Of a DNA stretch of 35,385 bases, positions 15,298 to 22,382 are shown one piece after another (within the stretch, counting starts at the first letter, position 1; the number at the start of each line of letters is the position of its first letter). The stretch covers positions 1-35,385 of the forward strand of contig PMOE01000086.1 of NCBI GenBank assembly GCA_003161575.1. The letters run 5' to 3'. Under the pieces are notes generated by a model. That model did not search any database, was not told where the DNA came from, and was given only the letters and a program-made list of their open reading frames with translations. Source of the DNA: Acidimicrobiaceae bacterium. Lineage in GTDB: Bacteria; Actinomycetota; Acidimicrobiia; Acidimicrobiales; RAAP-2. Both the position numbers and the translations under genes were made by a program.

Positions 15298-16622
15298 GCG
15301 CACACGGCGAGCGGGTCATCGACCCGGGACGCCTGCGGGCATTCAGCGTGGCCCTTGACGAAGGCCCCCCCATCGATCCGGTGGCCCTGGGCGGCGCCGA
15401 CGGGGTCTTGTTCGCCGGGCCGTCGCTCACTTTGGCCGGGCGGGGCGTGGCCGCGGTCCTCCCCCTGGCGGGCGGCCTCGAGGCCCGGTCCGGACTCGAG
15501 GCCGTCGCCGACTGGCTGGCCGCCGTCGCCCACACCGACCTGGTGGGCCGGCCCGGCTCGAAGGTGACCGCGCTCGGGGCGCTCCCTTTTGACCGGAACG
15601 CCCCGGGCACTTTGATCGTGCCCGAGCTTCTCTTTGCGCGCGACGCCGGCGGGCACGAATGGGCCGTCGTCGTCACCGAAGAAGACCGACCACCGGACCC
15701 CGCGAAACTGCGAGCGCAGTTGACGGCCGCGGGGAGCGGAGCCCACGCCCCCCCACCCGGTGGGAACCCCGGGGCGTTGCCCACTTTGCAAGCCCTTCCG
15801 CCCCCCGAGGGGTATGAGGATGCCGTAAACGCCGGCCTCGGGGCCATCGACGCCGGTGCCGTCGAGAAGGTGGTGTTGGCCCGCTGCATCGACGCACGCA
15901 TGGACGCGCCGCCCTCGGCTGCCGACGTGATCCGCCGGCTCTGGTCCCAAGAACCGACGTGCACGGCGTTTGCCTACCCGGTCGAGCAGGGTCGCTTTCT
16001 CGGCGTGACGCCCGAGCTGTTGGTGGCCCGATGGTCGACTCAGGTGACCTGTCACCCCCTTGCCGGCACAGTGGGCCTCGGCGGGGTGTCCGACGAGGAC
16101 GCCATCGCACGATTCCTCGAATCGACCAAGGACCGGACAGAGCACGAGTTAGTGGTCAAGGAGATCGCGTTGGCCCTTGGGCCACTGTGTTCGAGACTGG
16201 ATGTCCCGACCGCACCCTCGCTCGTCCGGCTCCACTCCGTCGCCCACCTCGGCACTCTTATACGGGGCACCCTTTGGGGGACGCCGCCGGCCTCGGTGCT
16301 CGGGCTCCTCGCCGATCTGCACCCCACCCCGGCGGTCGCGGGCGTCCCCAGAGGCGCCGCGCTCGAACTCATCGCCGACAACGAGGCAGTGCCCCGTGGG
16401 CACTGGGCCGGACCGGTTGGCTGGAGTGATGCCGGAGGCGACGGGGAATGGATGATCGGGATCCGCTCGCTCACTCTGGCCGGGACGACGGCGAGACTGT
16501 GCGCCGGCGCCGGCATCGTCTCGGGCTCTGTGCCACACGACGAACTGGCCGAGACGACGGTCAAGCTGGCCCCGGTGCTCGACGCGCTCTGGCCCGGATC
16601 GAGTTCCCTGCTGCGCCGCTGA
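15294..16622 (+). CDS. menF: Isochorismate synthase
   Basis: Converts chorismate to isochorismate, the entry to menaquinone synthesis. The 442-aa protein has a divergent N-terminal half and a conserved chorismate-binding C-terminal half. EKVVLAR near residue 190 carries the general-base lysine, and LLADLHPTPAVAGVPRGAAL near 337-356 and LCAGAGIVSGSVP near the end are typical. HPTPAVAGVP is characteristic of isochorismate synthases as opposed to TrpE/PabB ([11 protein letters not shown]). The GTG start overlaps the menG stop. An entC-type siderophore role is possible in principle; the menG partner favours menaquinone. Confidence 0.93.
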   Translation: MSAHGERVIDPGRLRAFSVALDEGPPIDPVALGGADGVLFAGPSLTLAGRGVAAVLPLAGGLEARSGLEAVADWLAAVAHTDLVGRPGSKVTALGALPFDRNAPGTLIVPELLFARDAGGHEWAVVVTEEDRPPDPAKLRAQLTAAGSGAHAPPPGGNPGALPTLQALPPPEGYEDAVNAGLGAIDAGAVEKVVLARCIDARMDAPPSAADVIRRLWSQEPTCTAFAYPVEQGRFLGVTPELLVARWSTQVTCHPLAGTVGLGGVSDEDAIARFLESTKDRTEHELVVKEIALALGPLCSRLDVPTAPSLVRLHSVAHLGTLIRGTLWGTPPASVLGLLADLHPTPAVAGVPRGAALELIADNEAVPRGHWAGPVGWSDAGGDGEWMIGIRSLTLAGTTARLCAGAGIVSGSVPHDELAETTVKLAPVLDALWPGSSSLLRR

Positions 16623-16641
16623 GCATTTGGCGGCTCGTCGC

Positions 16642-16658
16642 GCCGGGCCCGGGCCGGC
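16642..16658. terminator. Candidate bidirectional terminator between menF and the sensor kinase
   Basis: GCCGG and CCGGC flank a GC-rich palindromic centre in the 36-base gap between two convergent genes. There is no T-run. Position supports it more than sequence does. Confidence 0.3.
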
Positions 16659-18191
16659 TCAGGGGGTGAGTTGTGTCCTTTGCGGGACAGCCTTCCCGGG
16701 CGAGCCAGAAGGAGCGTCGTGCACCGCGGGCGCATCCCCGCTTCCCGACAAGGGCACCTCGACGGTGAAGGTGACGCCGTGGCCGGGGTCTGAGTCGACC
16801 CGGACCTCCCCACCCAAGGCCACGGCGATGGCCTGGACGATGGAAAGGCCGAGCCCGGTCCCGTCCCGGGTGCGCGCCGCGGTGCCCCGGTAGAAGCGGT
16901 CGAAGACCCGGGCCGCTTGGGTCGAGTCGAGCCCCGGGCCCTCGTCAGCCACCGAAACGAGACCCCGCCGCCCCTCGCGCCGCACCGTGACGGTGACCGG
17001 CGTTCCCGGCGGGGTATGGGTCAAGGCATTGCGGACCAGGTTGTGGGCCACCTGACCGAGTCGGTCAGGATCGCCGGCCACCAGCACCGGACCCTGGGTA
17101 CGCAACTTGATCTGGCGTTCGGGGTCCACCGCCCGGGCGTCGTCGACGGCGTCGCGGGCCACCCGTCCGAGGTCGACGGGAACGCGCGCGAGCGGGCGGC
17201 CCTGGTCGAGCCGGGCCAGAAGCAACAGATCGTCGACCAGACCACCCATCCGGGCCGCTTCGTTCTCCACTCGGGCCAAGGCCCGTTGCCGGCTCGACTC
17301 GTCAGTGAATCCGCCCTTTCGCAACAGTTCGGCATAGCCGCGGATAGAAGTGAGCGGGGTGCGCAGCTCGTGGGACGCGTCGGCCACGAACTGGCGGAGC
17401 CGGGCCTCGGAGGCCGATTGCTCCTCGAAAGCCGACTCGATCTGGGTGAGCATGGTGTTCAAGGCGGCCCCGAGGCGGCCGACCTCGGTCCGTTCGTCGA
17501 TCGTGGGGACTCGCTGTGCCAGGTCTCCAGAAGCGATGGACCCCGCCGTCTCGGTCATGTCGTCGAGTGGGCGAAGGCCCCGACGCACGGTCCACACCGC
17601 CAGGATGCACAGCACCAGGACCACGGCGAGGGAGGCCAACAATTCGATCCGGATGAGGGACGAGAGGGTGTCGTTCGTCGGGTTGAGTGAGGTGGCGGTG
17701 ATCAGCGTGCCCTGGGGGACGGCGACCGCCTGAGCCCGGTAGCGGGCGGCCGAACCCGGGCCCGCCCCGAGATCGAAGCCGTCGGCCTCCGGTCGAAATG
17801 TGCCGTGGTGGCGCCCGAAGGTGTGCTTGTTCGGGATGGACTCGATCTTGATCGAGTCCGGGAGAACCGGTTGGGGGTCCGGATGCTCCGGCGAACCCGA
17901 AGGGGCGCTGATGACCACCCGTCCTCTCGGATTGACTACCAGCACGTAGACGTCGGGGCTCACCCGGTTGTCCAGCCCCAACGCGTTCGGGGTGCGACCC
18001 CGCTGGGCCGCATAGACGAGGTAGTTGTAGGCCAGGCGTTGGGACGAGTCGAGCTGGGCATCAGCACGCCCGTAGAGGAACGAGTGCAGCGCCGTGTACG
18101 TGACGACGTCGGCGATGGCGAGGCCCAACACCAACAGGACGGCCATGGTGATAGTCAGCCGGCGGTGGAGGTTCATGGTGCGGTCGTCCAT
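16659..18191 (-). CDS. Membrane sensor histidine kinase
   Basis: A 510-aa OmpR-type sensor kinase. Membrane segments at about 12-33 and 180-202 enclose an extracellular domain of about 145 residues. HAMP follows (about 202-255), then the H-box FVADASHELRTPL with phosphoacceptor His274, N-box HNLVRNALTHT (Asn384/388), G1 DEGPGLD (417-422), F-box RVFDRFYRG and G2 GTGLGLS (444-450). All kinase motifs are intact. The C-terminus carries about 35 extra Pro/Ser/Gly residues. ATG 18191 is 19 bases after the regulator stop, so the pair is one operon. It resembles mycobacterial TrcS/MprB-type kinases; the stimulus is unknown. Confidence 0.92.
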   Translation of the reverse strand: MDDRTMNLHRRLTITMAVLLVLGLAIADVVTYTALHSFLYGRADAQLDSSQRLAYNYLVYAAQRGRTPNALGLDNRVSPDVYVLVVNPRGRVVISAPSGSPEHPDPQPVLPDSIKIESIPNKHTFGRHHGTFRPEADGFDLGAGPGSAARYRAQAVAVPQGTLITATSLNPTNDTLSSLIRIELLASLAVVLVLCILAVWTVRRGLRPLDDMTETAGSIASGDLAQRVPTIDERTEVGRLGAALNTMLTQIESAFEEQSASEARLRQFVADASHELRTPLTSIRGYAELLRKGGFTDESSRQRALARVENEAARMGGLVDDLLLLARLDQGRPLARVPVDLGRVARDAVDDARAVDPERQIKLRTQGPVLVAGDPDRLGQVAHNLVRNALTHTPPGTPVTVTVRREGRRGLVSVADEGPGLDSTQAARVFDRFYRGTAARTRDGTGLGLSIVQAIAVALGGEVRVDSDPGHGVTFTVEVPLSGSGDAPAVHDAPSGSPGKAVPQRTQLTP

Positions 18192-18210
18192 GGCATCTGC
18201 GGCAGCGTCC

Positions 18211-18909
18211 TCACCCTCGCTCGCGCGGCAAGCGCAGGCTGTAGCCCACCCGCCGGATCGTGTGGATCAGCGGGGGCTCGAACTCGTCGACCTTCTTGCG
18301 GAGGTAGCTGATATAGGTCTCTACGATGTTGGCGTCGCCGCTGAAGCCGTAGTCCCAGACGTTGTCGAGGATCTCGGATTTCGACACCACCCGCCGGGAG
18401 TTCTCGAGCAGGTAGTGCAGGAGGTTGAACTCGGTCGCCGTCAACTCGATCTGGACGCCCTGCCGGGAAACCTCGTGGAGGTCGACGTCCATGACGAGGT
18501 CGGAGAATCGGAGCTGGGGTCCGCTCCCGTCACCGTGCCCGGCCCTGCGGAGCACGGCTCGGACCCGGGCCATCAATTCGTCGAGGCTGAACGGCTTGGT
18601 CACGTAGTCATCGCCGACCGCCAGCCCGGCGATCTTGTCCTCGGTGCCGTCCCGGGCGGTGAGGAACACGACGGGCACCGTGACCCCCTCGTCGCGCAAC
18701 CGACGGCAGACCTCGGCTCCTTCGATGTCCGGGAGCATTACGTCGAGCAGGATCAGATCCGGGGAGCTCGAACGCGCGACCCGGAGGGCCTCGATCCCGC
18801 TCGCCGCGCTCTCCACGCGGAACCCTTCGAACCGCAGGGCCGCCGACAGGAGGTCTGTGATGTACGGCTCGTCGTCGACGACCAGGATCTTTTCCTTCTC
18901 CGCGCTCAC
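18211..18909 (-). CDS. OmpR-family response regulator
   Basis: The 232-aa regulator has a receiver domain (about 6-120) with acidic pocket Asp12/Asp13, phosphoacceptor Asp56 (LILLDVMLPD), Thr84 and Lys105 (VTKPFS). A winged-helix DNA-binding domain ends in VETYISYLRKKVDEF and IHTIRRVGYSL. It looks closest to the mycobacterial TrcR type. Oddity: before DDYVTKPF the sequence is AGLAVG, one residue shorter than the almost universal G-(A/G)-DDY arrangement. GTG 18909 starts the operon, with a GATCAT box six bases upstream. The target genes are unknown. Confidence 0.92.
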   Translation of the reverse strand: MSAEKEKILVVDDEPYITDLLSAALRFEGFRVESAASGIEALRVARSSSPDLILLDVMLPDIEGAEVCRRLRDEGVTVPVVFLTARDGTEDKIAGLAVGDDYVTKPFSLDELMARVRAVLRRAGHGDGSGPQLRFSDLVMDVDLHEVSRQGVQIELTATEFNLLHYLLENSRRVVSKSEILDNVWDYGFSGDANIVETYISYLRKKVDEFEPPLIHTIRRVGYSLRLPRERG

Positions 18910-18915
18910 CGGACC

Positions 18916-18921
18916 ATGATC
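18916..18921 (-). promoter_or_regulatory. -10-like box of the two-component operon
   Basis: GATCAT on the minus strand, six bases before GTG 18909. It matches only the A and final T of TANNNT but has the same spacing as the other leaderless candidates. Confidence 0.3.
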
Positions 18922-19036
18922 GCAGAGATCATCGGGGTCGAGCCGCCGGGGTCGGTGCGGGCCGATCTCGACCGGCCCAACCCAGGCCCGAGTACCGCCG
19001 ATCCCCTTGGGGCCCCCAGACCGTGACGAACAGCGA

Positions 19037-19774
19037 CTACGAACCGTCGACGCGGCGTCGGGTGCCGGCCCAGAGGCGGCCGAGCCCCCACCAGGTGACG
19101 AGGGCGAGGGCTTCTACCACGATGGCCGAGGACATCTTGGATTCGCCGGCCACCCGGTCGACGAATTTGATGGGGATCTCGGTGATGGCGGCGCCGGCCT
19201 GGCGGGCCCGGTAGGTCATCTCGATCTGGAAGCCGTAGCCCTCGGCCCGGACGCCGTCGAGATCGAGTCGCTCGATCAGCGTCGCGCTATAAGCGCGAAA
19301 GCCAGCGGTCGAATCGGCCACGTGCAGACCGAGCACGGCCGACGCGTAGCGGTTGCCTCCTCTCGAAAGCAGGTGACGGTGCCAACTCCAGTTCGGAATC
19401 GAGCCCCCCGGCACGTAACGCGACCCGATCACCACCTCATAGTCCTCGTCGAGCGGCGCGACCAGCGCGGGAAGGGCGTCGGGGTCGTGGGAGAAGTCGG
19501 CGTCCATCTCGATGAACGCCTCGTAATCGTGCTCGAGACCCCAGGCGAAGCCGGCGCGATAGGCACTTCCGAGACCGGACTTGGCGCTCCGGCGCAATAC
19601 GTGGAGGTCGCCGATCTCCTCTGTCATTGCATCGACCAAGCCGGCCGTCCCATCGGGGCTTCCGTCATCGACCACCAAGACGCCGGCCTTTGGCAGCGCA
19701 GCTCGGATCCGCCGAACGATCCGCTCGACATTCTCAGCTTCGTTGTAGGTCGGGACGACGACCAAGACACGCAC
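19037..19774 (-). CDS. Polyprenyl-phosphate mannosyltransferase-like GT2 (DPM1/Ppm1 type)
   Basis: Family-2 glycosyltransferase of 245 aa resembling dolichol-phosphate mannose synthase and the catalytic domain of actinobacterial Ppm1, which moves mannose from GDP-mannose to polyprenyl phosphate on the cytoplasmic face. Visible parts are VVPTYNEAENV, VVDDGSPDGT, SGLGSAYRAGF, the metal-binding DAD (91-93) in EMDADFSHDP, IGSRYVPGG, LSRGGNRYA and STAGFRAY. There is no membrane domain and no Lnt (apolipoprotein acyltransferase) fusion as in some Ppm1. It begins at GTG 19774, nine bases after the AI-2E gene. Sugar specificity (mannose versus glucose) is not proven. Confidence 0.85.
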   Translation of the reverse strand: MRVLVVVPTYNEAENVERIVRRIRAALPKAGVLVVDDGSPDGTAGLVDAMTEEIGDLHVLRRSAKSGLGSAYRAGFAWGLEHDYEAFIEMDADFSHDPDALPALVAPLDEDYEVVIGSRYVPGGSIPNWSWHRHLLSRGGNRYASAVLGLHVADSTAGFRAYSATLIERLDLDGVRAEGYGFQIEMTYRARQAGAAITEIPIKFVDRVAGESKMSSAIVVEALALVTWWGLGRLWAGTRRRVDGS

Positions 19775-19780
19775 GGCGGC

Positions 19781-19786
19781 AGCTTA
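19781..19786 (-). promoter_or_regulatory. -10-like box overlapping the AI-2E stop codon
   Basis: TAAGCT on the minus strand, six bases before GTG 19774. Its first three bases are the TAA stop of the upstream AI-2E gene, so the match may partly be chance. Confidence 0.3.
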
Positions 19787-21046
19787 CGGGAAGTCCGATG
19801 GGTCCCCGGGTTCGTCCCCAACCTGCTCGAGGGGGTTGTCGCCCGACACGATGCCCGGGCCCCGGCGGATCTCGAGGATCATGACTTGGAGCGCCCCACC
19901 GACGGGTATGCCTACGAGTGCCCCGACAAACGCGCCCAGGCCCGATCCCAGCCGGTCACCGAGCGTCGCCCCGACAAGGACGGCCAGGAGCACCCACAGC
20001 GGGTTCAGGCGCACGGTTTTGGACATGATGGCTGGGTTCAGAATGTGGTTCTCGATCTGCTGATAGGCGAGGAAGACGACGAGCATCACGATGCCGGCCG
20101 TCAGTGAATGCACGAAGGCAAGGATCACGACCGGGATGCCGGCGATCATCCCACCCACCAACGGCAGGAGGTCGACGAGGGCCACGAAAAGCCCGAGGAG
20201 CGGCGCGAAGGGGACATGGAGCAGTTCGAGGGTGACGAACACGATAACCCCGGCGATGATCGAGGTCAGCGCATTGCCCAGCATGTAGCCGGTGACCGAG
20301 CGCACGGTCTGGGTGTAGACCCGCTCCACCCGCTGCCGGCGGGCCGGGCGCATGACGCCGAGGATTGCCGCTCGCATCTTCGGGGCTTCCAACAGTTCGA
20401 AGATCGACAGGACGCCGATCGTCGCCAAGCTGATGACCGTAGAGAACGCGGCGACCCCGGCCGAGAGAGCCTGGGCCGGCTTGAGGTCCTTGGTAACGGT
20501 GCTCCCGAGCTTGGGGGCGTTCTTTTGAACGAAGGTCAGGAGGTGCAGACGGCGCAGAAAGCGCCCGATCGACCCCCGGCCTTGTTCGGCCTGTTTCACC
20601 AGGCGGGGGAGATCGCGAGAGAAATGGCTGACCGCGGTCACCAGTGGGGCGGTGAACAGGTAGAGGATCCCGCCGAACACGAGAACCGCCAGAACGAACA
20701 CGAGAGCGGTGGCCCACCCACGGGACAGCCCGTGGCGCTGGAAGAAATGCACCGGGGGCGTGAGCAGCAACGCGATGAAGCCAGAAGCCACCAGATACAA
20801 CACCACGGTCCGAAGCACCCACAACAGCGTCAACGTCATTCCGACGACGACCACGGTGAACGCGGCAACCGCCGCGGCCGTCAAGATGGTCGGCAGGGGG
20901 ATCCCCCGCGCCGCTGCGGAGCCGAACATGCGGCCGCGCCAGGTTTCGGGCACGCCGCCGGCTCCGTTCGCCGGGGCACTGTCGGCGTCGGTCACCCCCG
21001 CCCGCACGCCGCGCCCCTCCTTGCGCCTTTCGGCTGGACCGGGCAT
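19784..21046 (-). CDS. AI-2E family (TqsA/PerM) permease
   Basis: A 420-aa membrane protein of the AI-2 exporter family (PF01594). The hydrophobic pattern fits seven to eight helices: two near residues 50-105, one after RGWATALVFVLAVLVFGG, and a C-terminal set with VALVDLLPLVGGMIAGIPVVI, the family's best-conserved segment, then IVMLVVFLAYQQIENHILNP. The N-terminal 40 residues are polar. Family members include AI-2 exporters and Na+/H+ antiporters, so the substrate is unknown. ATG 21046 is chosen because an AATGCT box is six bases upstream; the frame continues to 21127 over the divergent promoter region. Confidence 0.88.
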   Translation of the reverse strand: MPGPAERRKEGRGVRAGVTDADSAPANGAGGVPETWRGRMFGSAAARGIPLPTILTAAAVAAFTVVVVGMTLTLLWVLRTVVLYLVASGFIALLLTPPVHFFQRHGLSRGWATALVFVLAVLVFGGILYLFTAPLVTAVSHFSRDLPRLVKQAEQGRGSIGRFLRRLHLLTFVQKNAPKLGSTVTKDLKPAQALSAGVAAFSTVISLATIGVLSIFELLEAPKMRAAILGVMRPARRQRVERVYTQTVRSVTGYMLGNALTSIIAGVIVFVTLELLHVPFAPLLGLFVALVDLLPLVGGMIAGIPVVILAFVHSLTAGIVMLVVFLAYQQIENHILNPAIMSKTVRLNPLWVLLAVLVGATLGDRLGSGLGAFVGALVGIPVGGALQVMILEIRRGPGIVSGDNPLEQVGDEPGDPSDFP

Positions 21047-21052
21047 CTCTCC

Positions 21053-21058
21053 AGCATT
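21053..21058 (-). promoter_or_regulatory. -10-like box of the AI-2E/GT2 operon
   Basis: AATGCT on the minus strand, six bases before ATG 21046; GGAGAG abuts the ATG but is too close to act as a normal ribosome site. Confidence 0.3.
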
Positions 21059-21087
21059 GCAGGTCCAACCTGGTGGCACGTGCAAGC

Positions 21088-22374
21088 ATGAGCGGGATGA
21101 GCGACGAGAGCGGGGAACAACACGCACCTACGGTGCCCAGCGTCTCTGCCAACGGGGCCCGCCCCGACCCCGCCCCGACCCCGCCCGAATTGGGGGACGT
21201 CAAAGGCGCCGGCACTCCCCCACCGTCCAGTGAGGCCGAGAGCCTGGCACCGTCAACACACCCGGAGGCCACCGCCCAGACCGAGCCGGTGACCGAGGCC
21301 GTCGGATCTGGTGGACCCGGTGTGGTGGCCCGGCGCAAACGATGGATTCCCCGTCAGGTCAAGTGGACCATCACGGTGGTCATCTTGTTCTTCGTGGCCG
21401 AATACATTTTGTTGCCCGAGATCGCCAGCGCCCGCAAGTCCATCAACCAGATCGACCACATCAACGTGATCGGCCTCGCGGTCGCCGTCCTACTCGAGGC
21501 CGCCTCGTTGACCGCCTACGCCCAACTCACCCACGCCGTGCTGTCACCCGATGCACCACGTCGCATCAAGCTCTTCCGGGTCAATATGTCGAGCCTGGCT
21601 GTCAGCCATGTGCTCCCCGGCGGCACGGCGCCGGGGACCGCCCTGGCCTACCGTCTACTCACCGACCTCGACGTGCCGGGGAGCACCGCCGCCTTCGGGC
21701 TCGCCACCCAGGGGGTGGGATCCGCTGTCGTTCTCAACGCAATCTTCTGGCTGGCCCTGCTGATCTCGATCCCGCTGAACGGATACAACCCCCTCTACGG
21801 CTACGCGGCCATCCTCGGGGTCATATTGATCGGCCTGTTCGCGGGCACCGTCCTGCTCCTCACCCAGGGCAAGCACCGCGCCGCTGACCGTCTGCACAAG
21901 GTGGCCGAGCACCTGCCTTTCGTGAACCCCGACCGCATGTCCTCGTTGGTCCAAAAGGTTGCGGATCGCCTCGAGGTCTTGCTGCGGGACCGCCGGCTCT
22001 TGGGGCATGCCCTCATCTGGGCTTCGATGAACTGGCTCTTCGACGCGGCGTCGCTGTGGGTCTTCATTTTGTCGTTCGGTCACGTCGTCTCACCGATCGA
22101 CCTGCTGGTGGCCTACGGACTGGCCAACATCCTGGCCGTGATCCCCATCACGCCGGGGGGCCTCGGCGTCGTCGAACTCACCTTGACGGCAACCCTGACC
22201 GGGTTCGGCGTCCCCGGTCGGATCGCCGCGGTCAGCGTGCTGGCCTGGCGCCTGGTCAATTTCTGGCTACCCATTCCCGTCGGCGGGGTCTCCTACCTCT
22301 CGCTGCGCTTCGGGTCGAACGCCCGGCGGCCCGGGACCGCCGAAAGCCCCGCCGGGGGCGACGCGGGCCCCTGA
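21088..22374 (+). CDS. UPF0104 / LPG-synthase membrane-domain protein
   Basis: A 428-aa protein with about 85 disordered Pro/Ser/Ala/Glu-rich residues, a basic patch (ARRKRWIPRQVK), then about eight membrane helices of the UPF0104 family (AglD / MprF flippase-domain type). Characteristic parts are LPGGTAPGTALAYRLL and YGLANILAVIPITPGGLGVVE. In MprF this domain flips lysyl-phosphatidylglycerol; no aminoacyl-transferase domain is present here. Homologues are thought to translocate lipids or polyprenyl-linked sugars. ATG 21088 is taken; ATG 21097 or GTG 21073 are alternatives. It is divergent from the AI-2E/GT2 operon and converges on ppk with an eight-base gap. Confidence 0.82.
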   Translation: MSGMSDESGEQHAPTVPSVSANGARPDPAPTPPELGDVKGAGTPPPSSEAESLAPSTHPEATAQTEPVTEAVGSGGPGVVARRKRWIPRQVKWTITVVILFFVAEYILLPEIASARKSINQIDHINVIGLAVAVLLEAASLTAYAQLTHAVLSPDAPRRIKLFRVNMSSLAVSHVLPGGTAPGTALAYRLLTDLDVPGSTAAFGLATQGVGSAVVLNAIFWLALLISIPLNGYNPLYGYAAILGVILIGLFAGTVLLLTQGKHRAADRLHKVAEHLPFVNPDRMSSLVQKVADRLEVLLRDRRLLGHALIWASMNWLFDAASLWVFILSFGHVVSPIDLLVAYGLANILAVIPITPGGLGVVELTLTATLTGFGVPGRIAAVSVLAWRLVNFWLPIPVGGVSYLSLRFGSNARRPGTAESPAGGDAGP

Positions 22375-22382
22375 GTGCCTGG

